Assembly: GCA_964483805.1 (NCBI GenBank)
Contig: CAZADH010000031.1
Coordinates: 1 to 31,431, forward strand
Origin: CAZADH01 sp964483805
GTDB taxonomy: Bacteria > Muiribacteriota > Ozemobacteria > Ozemobacterales > Ozemobacteraceae
Length of the DNA stretch: 31,431 bases
Direction of reading: 5' to 3'
Part shown: in pieces, positions 1-7,504 of the stretch
Numbering within the stretch: position 1 is the stretch's first letter
Layout: each line of letters begins with the position of its first letter
Made by a program: the position numbers and the translations under genes
Notes under the pieces: model-generated
What the model was told of the DNA's origin: nothing
The model's input: the letters and a program-made list of their open reading frames with translations, nothing else
Database searches by the model: none

Positions 1-686
1 GGGCCCTTCCAGGTGCCGTCCTGGGTCGTTATGTTGCCCTGATGGGTGACGGTGCCGTCGTATTGATGCTGGCCGCCTTTCGGACCGGTCCAATTCCCCT
101 TGGTCGACCACGCCTTCGGATCATTGGCCAGTTGATCGAGCTTCCCGGCCATTTCCGGCATGTTCTGTTGCATTTGCGCGCGCGCCTGCGGGTCGAGGCC
201 CTGCCAGTGCTTCTTGAACTCAGCCACCTTCGCCTGCCACGCGCCGGCATCGCCGCTGCCTTTGGCCGCTTTCAGTTCTTGCAGCCGCTCTCTCAACGAC
301 TGGAAGGCCGGGTTCTGCTGCTGCATCGCCGCAAACTTCTCGCGAAACGACTGCATCTTGCCCGCCTGATCGGCGCCCCATTTTTCTTTCCACTGGGCGA
401 GTTTCTCTTGCCATGCCGCCTTGCGCGCCGCTGCGGCATCTCCAGCGTCGCCATCGGTCTGGCCCTGATTGGCTTTGCGCTCGGCCATTTTTTCCTGCCA
501 CGCGGCCTTGCGGGCCGCCGCCTGCTCTTGCATCGCCGCCTTGCGAGCGGCAGCCTGCTCCTGCATCGCCGCCTTGCGCTCGGCCGCCTTCTCGCGCCAG
601 GCCCCGCCCGCGCGCTGCGCTTCGAGCGGTGCACCGAGCAACACCGATGCGCCAACGAGAACACCCAGCCAGGTCAGTCGTTTCAT
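1..686 (-). CDS. Secreted Ala/Lys/Gln-rich repetitive protein, C-terminus off the left edge
   Basis: The frame is open from an ATG at 686 down to the window edge, giving 228 complete codons with no stop. AAGGAGA lies about ten bases upstream of the ATG. Residues 1-24 look like a signal peptide (MKRLTWLGVLVGASVLLG, then APLEAQ). Residues 31-74 are four 11-residue units of the type QEQAAARKAAM, and a related unit follows near residue 88. This region should form a long charged helix. After residue 100 the protein is Trp, Lys and Gln rich, and the last visible residues are THQGNITTQDGTWKG, suggesting a beta-type C-terminus. I recognise no family. A periplasmic or surface structural role is only a guess. 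The next gene on this strand (ending at 928) is separated by its own terminator, so this is probably a single-gene transcript. Confidence 0.75.
   Translation of the reverse strand, partial: MKRLTWLGVLVGASVLLGAPLEAQRAGGAWREKAAERKAAMQEQAAARKAAMQEQAAARKAAWQEKMAERKANQGQTDGDAGDAAAARKAAWQEKLAQWKEKWGADQAGKMQSFREKFAAMQQQNPAFQSLRERLQELKAAKGSGDAGAWQAKVAEFKKHWQGLDPQARAQMQQNMPEMAGKLDQLANDPKAWSTKGNWTGPKGGQHQYDGTVTHQGNITTQDGTWKG
465..596 (-). repeat. 33-bp tandem repeat encoding 11-residue units
   Basis: Four consecutive units code for REKAAERKAAM, QEQAAARKAAM, QEQAAARKAAW and QEKMAERKANQ. The two central units are nearly identical in DNA. A diverged fifth unit lies about 40 bp further into the gene. The period is a multiple of three, so unit gain or loss would keep the frame. 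Confidence 0.8.
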
Positions 687-788
687 GGATCGTGACTCTC
701 CTTCTCGCAAACTCGCCTCACCGCGCGTCTTCTGGGCTTGCCGCCCATGCGCGGGGCGAGGCCACACCACACCGGATTGACCGGCATA

Positions 789-797
789 ATTCTACCA
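789..797 (-). promoter_or_regulatory. Extended -10 promoter of the repetitive secreted protein gene
   Basis: The minus strand reads TGGTAGAAT, an extended -10 (TGn plus TAGAAT). I see no good -35. The predicted start is near 782, giving a leader of about 95 nt before the ATG at 686. Confidence 0.45.
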
Positions 798-870
798 CTG
801 TTCGCGTGCAGATGGAGCGAAAACGTCGCTGTGGTCTCGTTGCCTGCCGCGGCCCGCACGCGACCAGAAG

Positions 871-898
871 CACAAACACCCCCGGATTGCTCCGGGGG
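871..898 (-). terminator. Rho-independent terminator after the kinase-like secreted protein gene
   Basis: On the minus strand an 8-bp perfect stem CCCCCGGA / TCCGGGGG with loop GCAA is followed by TGTTTGTG. It lies 30 bp past the stop codon at 928-930. Confidence 0.7.
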
Positions 899-927
899 CG
901 CTTGCGTTTGGTGCGCTCGAAAAGCGC

Positions 928-2790
928 TCAGTCGTTCTTGCGCGAGATGATCTCGGCCAGTCCCTCGGGATGGTACGCGGCTTCGGTCGCCTGCACCGTC
1001 GGCGAGTTCTTGTTGATCGCCCCGTTCTTGACGACGAAATCGTCACCCTTCTTCGTTTTCACGACGAGGTCGAAATCCGGGTCGCAAGGAATCATCTTGA
1101 AGCCGTCGGCCTCGAGTTTGAAATGCTTGACCAGTTCGTTGCGACGGTTGAGCAGACGCTCGACCGCGACCTTCTGAGCGAACGGCGGCCAACCCGACTC
1201 CGACAGATCGCGTTCGATGTCGGCACGGCTCAAACCGGCAATGCGCATCGCCATCCACCGCGCATCGGACCAGGTGCACTTCTTCCAGGCCTTCGGAATA
1301 TAGAGCGGGCGCATGATGAAATTGATGCTCTGCGGAAACAGCATCACCATTTCCTTCTCATACGAATTCAATTCGCCGGATGGCTTGGTTGCTCCAAGAG
1401 TGCAGCCGAGATCGCACTGGTATTCAACCTTGCGATCGAACTCGCCGGTCTCTGGATTGAACACCAGGCCGACGCGACTGTTCTCGTCTTTCATGTCTTT
1501 GTTCTTGATCCAGCAATTGAAGACCAACGAACCGCGCGCCACGCGATCGTTTTCGGCGCCGAGATTCGACAGCGAGGTGCCGCCCAGGCGCTTGATCGCC
1601 GGATTGAAGAACGACATCAGGTTCTCTTTGAACTTTACAAAGTATGCACCCACAAACTTGGGGTCGAGACCGTTGGTTTCGGCCATCGCCGCATCGATCT
1701 GGCCGGTGCCGAGGATATTGCCTTGCTTGTCTTTCAAGACTGGTGACGGGACCAGATACCGATCGGCATGGAAAGCAAACGAGGACTCGAGCAGCATTTT
1801 CGACAACTGAGCCCAGGTCTTGACCGCCTCGGGACTCTTGTCGCCCGGCGCGGCGAGAACCAGGGTGGTTTCGCCGGGACCGGCGTAGAACTTGATGTCG
1901 GTAAAGGTCGCGCCCAGGTCGATGTACAGGCGCGATACGGCGTTGTCGGTGTGCACCTCGTCGCCCCACTTGAGCATCCATTTCATGCCGAAGCGGTCTT
2001 TCACCATGATCTTCGGCGACGTGGCGGCTGCGTTCATGCTGTCGAAGAAGACGACGCGCCGTGCGTGACCGAAATCGAACTTCGCCAGTGCGGGGCTCTG
2101 GGCCCTGATCAATGCGAGCTGTTCATCGAGAAACGCGCCGAAGTGATCGCCCGGAGCGACCGGCTTGATCGCAGTGTGATCGGCAATCGGCTGCAATCGC
2201 GAGACTTCATGGGCCGACAGTTTCGCCAATTGCTCGACCGTGAGCGGGCCTTTGCCGTCGGCGGTGTAGAGGCGGTCGGACTCCTCCTGCGCTTTTCGGC
2301 GACCGATCGGATAATTTGGATTGATTACGTTCGGAACCGCCAGCATCAGCCGGCCACCGACCATATTCACCGCCAGGCGCCACTTGCGCTGGAGCCGCGG
2401 TTCGTCGGCGCCGCGGCCGAGACTGGCCAGGATGCCGTAATGCAGCCGCTGCACCTGATCGAACGCCCGCGCCAGCACCGGCGTTTCGCCGGTCGTCTGC
2501 ACTCCGGCGAGAATCTTCTGGGCATCGGCGATGATCTTGTCGTAGGCGACCAACTCGGCGTTCGCCTTGACCTTCTCAGGTTTGTCGGGATACTTCGCCT
2601 GCAATTCCTTGCAGTAGTCGGCCCGCTCGGTCGTCACGACCCGAACGAACGCCTTCACGTTTGCCGTCGAAAACCCGAGATGCTCGTAATCGGGCACCTC
2701 TTCGAGCGCAGCGAACACCGCACCGCTGCCACTCATCAGCACCACGGCAGCCACCAACACGATGCACAACCTGCGAACCGGAGCTGTCAT
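928..2790 (-). CDS. Secreted protein with atypical-kinase-like motifs
   Basis: The ATG at 2790 is preceded by GAGGAGG with six bases of spacing. The product is 620 residues. Residues 1-27 form a signal peptide ending SGAVFA. The body is soluble with no further membrane segment. Three short motifs, in order, look like parts of a kinase-type fold: KWMLKWGDEVHTDNAVSRLY (an N-lobe strand with candidate Lys, then a helix), WIKNKDMKDENSRV (Asp and Asn spaced as in a catalytic loop), and VEYQCDLGCTLG (DLG in place of DFG). I recall similar motif series in uncharacterised secreted proteins of other bacteria, but cannot verify this. Kinase activity is an inference; a degenerate or unrelated fold is possible. 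The gene has its own promoter at 2894-2899 and a terminator downstream. Confidence 0.6.
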   Translation of the reverse strand: MTAPVRRLCIVLVAAVVLMSGSGAVFAALEEVPDYEHLGFSTANVKAFVRVVTTERADYCKELQAKYPDKPEKVKANAELVAYDKIIADAQKILAGVQTTGETPVLARAFDQVQRLHYGILASLGRGADEPRLQRKWRLAVNMVGGRLMLAVPNVINPNYPIGRRKAQEESDRLYTADGKGPLTVEQLAKLSAHEVSRLQPIADHTAIKPVAPGDHFGAFLDEQLALIRAQSPALAKFDFGHARRVVFFDSMNAAATSPKIMVKDRFGMKWMLKWGDEVHTDNAVSRLYIDLGATFTDIKFYAGPGETTLVLAAPGDKSPEAVKTWAQLSKMLLESSFAFHADRYLVPSPVLKDKQGNILGTGQIDAAMAETNGLDPKFVGAYFVKFKENLMSFFNPAIKRLGGTSLSNLGAENDRVARGSLVFNCWIKNKDMKDENSRVGLVFNPETGEFDRKVEYQCDLGCTLGATKPSGELNSYEKEMVMLFPQSINFIMRPLYIPKAWKKCTWSDARWMAMRIAGLSRADIERDLSESGWPPFAQKVAVERLLNRRNELVKHFKLEADGFKMIPCDPDFDLVVKTKKGDDFVVKNGAINKNSPTVQATEAAYHPEGLAEIISRKND

Positions 2791-2817
2791 AGACGACCTC
2801 CTCAAAAATGCAAAAAT

Positions 2818-2952
2818 GGGGACAGACCCACGCGGTCTCACGCGGGCTGACTACCAACCCCTGCACCGCCAACACCCGCGAAAACACGTTCACATTATAC
2901 AGTATTCTGATAACTATCTGTGGATAGGGGACGGACCCTAGGGACAGACCCC
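2818..2952. repeat. Three copies of GGGACrGACCC, REP-like
   Basis: GGGGACAGACCC is at 2818-2829 preceded by AAAAAT, GGGGACGGACCC at 2927-2938, and GGGACAGACCCC at 2941-2952. The last two are nearly in tandem around the stop codon of the GT9 gene. The first lies in the leader of the downstream gene. The word resembles short dispersed elements (AAAAATGGGGACAGACCCC type) that I associate with REP-type repeats in many bacteria; that link is from memory. No transposase gene is nearby. Confidence 0.45.
2894..2899 (-). promoter_or_regulatory. -10 element TATAAT of the kinase-like secreted protein gene
   Basis: The minus strand reads CTGTATAATGTG, a perfect -10 hexamer inside an AT-rich island (2891-2918). 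The -35 is weak. The predicted start near 2887 gives a leader of roughly 95 nt that carries one of the GGGACAGACCC repeats. Confidence 0.55.
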
Positions 2953-4161
2953 AACCGCCAACGCCGGCCGCAAAATCTCGTAGACCTGGTCGGGCGTGAT
3001 CACCTGCAAGCATACATTGTCTTTACAAACGGTCTTGCGGTGGTTGGCCGCACTCACGCAGGGCGAACAGGCGAGGCCGGCGTAGATCGGCGTGGTCTTG
3101 CCCAGCGACCCGTACAGAGCCGGGGTCTCGGGCCCGAAGAACACATACGTGGGCATGTCGGTCACGGCCGCGAAGTGGCCGGGCCCCGAGTCGTTGGTCA
3201 ACATGAACGAAGCCAACGCATAGAGCGCCGGCAACTCGGCAAAGGTGGTGGCACCGGCCATGTTGATGCAGCGCGGGTTCTGCAACGCATCGGGAATCCC
3301 CTGCAGCCCGTCACGCTCCGACGGCGCACCGGTCAACGCAATGACCACATGCGGATGACGGTCAAGCACGCGTCGTGCCAATTCGATGTAGTGCGGTTGC
3401 GGCCAACGCCGGAGTGGCAGCAGGTCGCTGGCATTGGCATTGAACAACACCAGTTGCTGACGGGCCGGGTCGAACTGCGGGTAGAAGCCGGTGATCTTCG
3501 CCCGCATGGCGGCGATGGCCGCGTCGGTCACCGTGGTCTTGCCCAGTTTGATCTCGTCATCGCCGACCCGCGTCTTCGAATACGGTTCTTCGGGATTGGG
3601 CGCGAGCAGAGCGTTAACCAACGCGATGAAGTTCTTGCTGATGTGCAGATATGGGTTGTACGCCACCCGATGCGTCAGCATCTCGCCGCGGTAAAGGCCC
3701 TCGTTGGTGAACCGATGAAACCCGACGCGGTTGCGGGCACCCGACAGCCCGGTCAACAGGGCGGTGAACCGCGAAAACAGCTCGAGATCGATCACCGTGT
3801 CGATGCGGCGCTGTCGCGTCCAGGCCAAAAACCCGAGGGTGTCGCGGGTGATCGTGCTGAAGCCGTCGGCGCGAATCGTGTAGATGTTCTCTTCGGGCAC
3901 GGTGCGCAGCAGATCGAGACTGGGCTTGTTCTTGGCGAAGATGGCGAAGTGCAGATTGGCACCGAACTCGCGTTTCAGCTTTTGCATTGCCGGATCGACG
4001 AGAATGGTGCTGCCCATCTCGGACAGTTCGACCAGCAGGATGTTCTGCGGCCGCACCGGTCGCCGGCGCCGCCCCTCGACCACCCGGACCAGGCCGGTCG
4101 CCAGGAAGGTCAGCGGCACGCCTGCCCAGAAGTCGATGGCCCGCATGGTGTCAACGTTCAC
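2938..4161 (-). CDS. Glycosyltransferase family 9 (heptosyltransferase-like)
   Basis: The product is probably a nucleotide-sugar dependent transferase acting on a surface glycan or LPS core. I chose the GTG at 4161 because GAGGAGG lies six bases upstream; the next in-frame ATG (4146) is too far from it. This gives 407 residues. Residues 11-30 are hydrophobic and may anchor the protein. GT9 features are NILLVELSEMGSTILVDPAM near residues 40-60, a VIDLELFSRF segment, GAPSERD in the C-terminal domain, and NDSGPGHFAAV near residue 320, the typical nucleotide-sugar site of the family, followed by FFGPETP. A Cys-rich tail (CSPC, VCKDNVC) is reminiscent of other GT9 members. It follows the GT39 gene on the same strand after 60 bp, so the two probably serve one glycan pathway. 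The stop overlaps the GGGACrGACCC repeats. Confidence 0.85.
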   Translation of the reverse strand: MNVDTMRAIDFWAGVPLTFLATGLVRVVEGRRRRPVRPQNILLVELSEMGSTILVDPAMQKLKREFGANLHFAIFAKNKPSLDLLRTVPEENIYTIRADGFSTITRDTLGFLAWTRQRRIDTVIDLELFSRFTALLTGLSGARNRVGFHRFTNEGLYRGEMLTHRVAYNPYLHISKNFIALVNALLAPNPEEPYSKTRVGDDEIKLGKTTVTDAAIAAMRAKITGFYPQFDPARQQLVLFNANASDLLPLRRWPQPHYIELARRVLDRHPHVVIALTGAPSERDGLQGIPDALQNPRCINMAGATTFAELPALYALASFMLTNDSGPGHFAAVTDMPTYVFFGPETPALYGSLGKTTPIYAGLACSPCVSAANHRKTVCKDNVCLQVITPDQVYEILRPALAVGVCP

Positions 4162-4179
4162 GCCAAGCCTCCTCGAAAA

Positions 4180-4207
4180 CAATACATAGTCAATACACCG
4201 TCAATAC
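4180..4207. repeat. Three CAATAC direct repeats at exactly 11-bp spacing
   Basis: CAATAC occurs at 4180, 4191 and 4202, the last two preceded by GT. On the minus strand this reads GTATTGAC, GTATTGAC, GTATTGTT. It sits in the 60-bp spacer between the GT39 stop and the GT9 start. One turn of helix between copies places them on the same DNA face, as in operators bound by an oligomer. The function is unknown. Confidence 0.6.
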
Positions 4208-4221
4208 CGATGACCATGTCG

Positions 4222-5820
4222 TCACTTCCAGCCGGGAACGGCCCAGGGCCGCTCGGGCATGGCCGGCGAAAACGACCGAATGCAGTCGCGAAACGGGGCG
4301 AGGTTGAACACGTGCAGCCGACGCCCCGCGCGATCGGTGGCCAGCGTCTGCACCGGGTCGCGCCGCGCGAACATCGGTGTTTTGGCGTCTCGTTCCGGAG
4401 ACTCGTTCTCATCGACAATGACCACATCGGTCCCGGTCGCAACTGCCCGCCCGCGCCACCACAAACCGAACTGACCGTGCCCATTCAACTCGGCCAGCCG
4501 GTCGAGATCGACGCCGCCGTAGAACCCCACCAGAGCCGTCAGCGGTGCCCCCTGGACGCAGAACACCGCCTTGCGCCCAAGCGCGACATCGACCGTGCGC
4601 ACGGCCTCGCCCAGTTCGCGCCACCCGGTCAATCGCCGCGAGATATCGAACCCCGGCGGCAACGGCACGACGAACGTCAGCGCCTGAAAGGTCGCCAGGC
4701 CCGCCAGCAACGCCGACGGCAGCATGGCAATGAGCAGCGCCCGGCGCGGCCGCTGCCGCTGCAAGGCCCAGGCCGCCACCAGCGGCAAGGCAGAAAGATA
4801 GGCGACCTGCGGCCAGTTCGCCTCGACCTTGCTGCGCATGCCGCTGTAGGCGAAGAACAGCAACGACGGCACCGTCATCGCCGCCAGCACAAACTCCTGC
4901 GGCCGGTTCTCGCGCCACGCCACGACGAACTGGCGCAGACTCACGAAGGCCACCAACGGAAACAGCGTCAGGCCCAGCGTCCCCAACTGGCCACCGAGGA
5001 ACTCGCCAACATTGACGCCGAGGCCTCGCTGCGCGGGCGTCAGCCCGTGGGCAAACTGAAAGCGAAACGAGATCCAGTCGTTGATGCTGTTCCAGTAGAC
5101 AACCGGCAGCGCCCCGAGTGCCGCAAGGCCCACCATGAGCCAGAAGCGGCCGGTACCGAGCCATGCCTGGCGCGACCGCCAACCGAGCGTCAGCAGAGCC
5201 ACGGCGGGGCAGAAGAAGATCATGTTGTATTTACCCATGGCCCCGAGACCGAGGGCGACCCCCAACAACAGCCATGGCCCCACTGCTGTATCGGGCTGCG
5301 ATTCGGAACCCGACGTCGTCGCGCTCGTCGCGCTCGTGGTCTCGGGCCCGGTGGGGAGTGGCGCACCATGAGCAATACGAAGTAAAGCAACCCCGGCGAC
5401 GGCCCAGCAGAAGGCGAGCGGGACATCGGGCGTGGTAATGAAACCCAGCGCCGTGCCGGCGGGGGTGAGATGCAGCATGACCGAGCCCCAGAAACCGGCC
5501 GCACCGGAGCGCAAGCCCCGCCGCCCCAGCTCGAAGATGGCCCACGACACGAACGGATACGCGAGCAAGGCCGGCAGACGCACGGCGATCGGAACCTCGC
5601 CCAGGAGCGTGCGCATGAACAGGATCACATACGCCACCAACGGCGGATGGTCGTAATACGACGCCTGCGGCCGCACCGACAACGCCCAGTAATAGGCCTC
5701 ATCGGGCGTCAGGTCGGTCGCGCATGCCAGCACGATGCGAAGCGCCCAAGCCGCCCCGAGGACGACGAGAAAGCGCCGCCACCACACTGCCGGATTCGAG
5801 TCGTTGAACCAGTCGCTCAT
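4222..5820 (-). CDS. GT39/ArnT-type membrane glycosyltransferase
   Basis: The product is a polytopic membrane enzyme of the family that transfers a sugar from a polyprenyl-phosphate donor to lipid or protein in the periplasm. It starts at the ATG at 5820 (AAGGAA eight bases upstream) and has 532 residues. After a first TM (about 17-34) comes the family hallmark loop LTPDEAYYW (37-45, acidic pair D40 E41) and then YYDHPPLVAYV (55-65). Multiple hydrophobic segments follow up to about residue 400, then a soluble C-terminal domain. These features are shared by ArnT, PMT and related proteins; the donor and acceptor cannot be told from sequence. It is divergent from the 5'-nucleotidase and upstream of the GT9 gene, probably in the same transcript. 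Confidence 0.85.
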   Translation of the reverse strand: MSDWFNDSNPAVWWRRFLVVLGAAWALRIVLACATDLTPDEAYYWALSVRPQASYYDHPPLVAYVILFMRTLLGEVPIAVRLPALLAYPFVSWAIFELGRRGLRSGAAGFWGSVMLHLTPAGTALGFITTPDVPLAFCWAVAGVALLRIAHGAPLPTGPETTSATSATTSGSESQPDTAVGPWLLLGVALGLGAMGKYNMIFFCPAVALLTLGWRSRQAWLGTGRFWLMVGLAALGALPVVYWNSINDWISFRFQFAHGLTPAQRGLGVNVGEFLGGQLGTLGLTLFPLVAFVSLRQFVVAWRENRPQEFVLAAMTVPSLLFFAYSGMRSKVEANWPQVAYLSALPLVAAWALQRQRPRRALLIAMLPSALLAGLATFQALTFVVPLPPGFDISRRLTGWRELGEAVRTVDVALGRKAVFCVQGAPLTALVGFYGGVDLDRLAELNGHGQFGLWWRGRAVATGTDVVIVDENESPERDAKTPMFARRDPVQTLATDRAGRRLHVFNLAPFRDCIRSFSPAMPERPWAVPGWK

Positions 5821-5847
5821 TGGCTTGTTTCCTTGAATCGAGAGCAC

Positions 5848-5856
5848 ATCATAGCA
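5848..5856 (-). promoter_or_regulatory. Extended -10 promoter of the GT39 gene
   Basis: The minus strand reads TGCTATGAT, an extended -10. The predicted start near 5841 gives a 20-nt leader containing the AAGGAA ribosome site. The word GCACATC is repeated directly on the plus strand here (5844 and 5854). Confidence 0.5.
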
Positions 5857-5876
5857 CATCGGTCGCAACCGTGGTG

Positions 5877-5882
5877 TATCAT
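5877..5882 (+). promoter_or_regulatory. Candidate -10 of the 5'-nucleotidase gene
   Basis: TGTATCAT precedes the ATG at 5915 by about 33 bp. The -35 is not recognisable. It is placed back to back with the GT39 promoter. Confidence 0.35.
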
Positions 5883-5914
5883 CTGTAGCATATCCTGCCA
5901 GCGAGGGTCATCCC

Positions 5915-7504
5915 ATGACGTCACGCCTGCCGGTCCGCCACGCACACCGCCATATCCTGCCCTGCCTGCTGGTCATTGGCGCGCTCGCCTTGTGCGGCTG
6001 GCACCTGCCGCCACCGTGCGCCGCGGCCGAGGCCGGCATCGCCACCCTGACGATTCTGCACACCAACGATCACCACGCCCACCTGTTGCCGTTCGATCTG
6101 CCCGGTACCGGCAAGAACATCGGCGGTCTCGCCCGCCGCTCCGCTCTGATCAAGCAGTTTCAGCGGGCACAACCCGACCTGTTGGTCCTCGACAGCGGCG
6201 ATATCTTCCAGGGCACCCCTTTCTATACCTTCTTCAAGGGCGCCGTCGATCTCGTGGGGTTCGACCTGTGCCGGTACGATGCGACCACACTGGGCAATCA
6301 CGAACTCGACGACGGGCTGCCGAATCTGCTCGAGCAGTTCAAGGCCGTGAAGATGCGCATGATCTGCGCGAACGTCGTCAACGCCAGTGACGGCACCCGG
6401 GTCTTCGACGATCGGATGATGATCCACCGCGGACCGTTTCACATCGGCGTGACCGGCGCCATCGGCAGTCAGGCGTGGGATGTCATTCCTGAAAAGCACC
6501 GCGCCACGCTCGCCTGGGTCGAACCGGAACCGGTCATCGCCAGCATCGCGCATGACCTGCGCCGGCACGGCGCCCAGATTGTGGTGCTGTTGTCGCACCA
6601 CGGTTACGAGGGCGATCTGCAACTGGCGCCCAAGACGCCGCTCGTCGATGTCATCATCGGAGGTCACTCGAACACCCAGGTCGATCACCCGATTCTCGTG
6701 GCCAACGGTGCCGCCAACGGCCTCGGCGGCACCCTGGTGGTGCAGGCCGGCAAGTGGGGTGCGTTCCTCGGCCGCCTCGATCTGGCGCTCGAACTCGCGT
6801 CGCCGACACGCATCGCCACCTACGCCGGCCGACTGCACCTCATCGATGCCACGATCGACACAACCAGTGAAGACGCGGTCAACCGGTTGCTGACCGCATA
6901 CAATGTGCAGATGAAACACCTGACCGGCCAGGTGGTCGGCCGCTGCCCGCAAACCCTGACCTACGCCGAGGAAGAGAAGCACCTGCGCGACCTGCCGCTC
7001 GGCCGGCTGGTGTGCCACGCCATCATGGACGCGGGGCGCGCCGACCTCGCCATCATCAACTCCGGATGCATTCGCGAGCCCCTGCCGGCCGGCGAGGTGA
7101 CCATCGGCCAGGTGCAGTCGATCGTGCCGTTCGAAAACACGGTGGTGACCTACACCCTCTCGGGCCAGGGCCTGGTCGAGCTGCTCGACTTCGTCGCCGC
7201 CAACTACGGTGGCAAAACCGGGTATCAGTTCGGCGGCGTGGCCGCCACTCTCGACGTGAAGAACGGCAAGGCGACCAACATCACGGTCGGCTCGCAACCG
7301 GTCGATCTACAACGTATGTATACACTCGGCACGATTTCCTATCTTGCCGACGGCAACCAGAACGGGCGGGCCCTGTTCAAGGACTGCACCGACAAGCGCG
7401 ACCTGGGCTACCTGATCCGCGAGGTCGTCATCGACTATCTGCGCCGCCACAATCCTGTGCCCGTGTTCGCCGGAGACCAGCTCACCGTTCGTCGACCGGA
7501 GTAA
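5915..7504 (+). CDS. Secreted 5'-nucleotidase/UshA-family metallophosphoesterase
   Basis: It is predicted to remove phosphate from nucleotides or related phosphoesters outside the cytoplasm. It has 529 residues, begins at ATG 5915 with GAGGG upstream, and carries a signal peptide (hydrophobic 14-27, then an AAA-type cleavage region). The two-metal calcineurin-like core is clear: LHTNDHHAH (D52, H54), DSGDIFQG (D96), TLGNHELD (N128, H129), LLSHHGYEGD, and IIGGHSN. The C-terminal 5'-nucleotidase domain has NSGCIREPLPAGEVT and a VPFENTVV segment that in the family helps form the substrate pocket. The substrate is not determined by sequence; UDP-sugars or nucleotides are typical. Its 3' end overlaps the convergent gene by 23 bp. 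Confidence 0.9.
   Translation: MTSRLPVRHAHRHILPCLLVIGALALCGWHLPPPCAAAEAGIATLTILHTNDHHAHLLPFDLPGTGKNIGGLARRSALIKQFQRAQPDLLVLDSGDIFQGTPFYTFFKGAVDLVGFDLCRYDATTLGNHELDDGLPNLLEQFKAVKMRMICANVVNASDGTRVFDDRMMIHRGPFHIGVTGAIGSQAWDVIPEKHRATLAWVEPEPVIASIAHDLRRHGAQIVVLLSHHGYEGDLQLAPKTPLVDVIIGGHSNTQVDHPILVANGAANGLGGTLVVQAGKWGAFLGRLDLALELASPTRIATYAGRLHLIDATIDTTSEDAVNRLLTAYNVQMKHLTGQVVGRCPQTLTYAEEEKHLRDLPLGRLVCHAIMDAGRADLAIINSGCIREPLPAGEVTIGQVQSIVPFENTVVTYTLSGQGLVELLDFVAANYGGKTGYQFGGVAATLDVKNGKATNITVGSQPVDLQRMYTLGTISYLADGNQNGRALFKDCTDKRDLGYLIREVVIDYLRRHNPVPVFAGDQLTVRRPE

Noticed and set aside
465..596. CRISPR-like array
   Set aside because: The repeats are contiguous 33-bp coding units with no spacers.
4162..4182. 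TTG start at 4182 for the GT9 gene
   Set aside because: The GAGGAGG site lies downstream of it and fits the GTG at 4161.
2920..5385. 821-codon plus-strand ORF across the two glycosyltransferases
   Set aside because: It is a mirror frame of two well-supported minus-strand genes. Its protein is Arg/Gln/His-rich with no domain, as expected for antisense frames in high-GC DNA.
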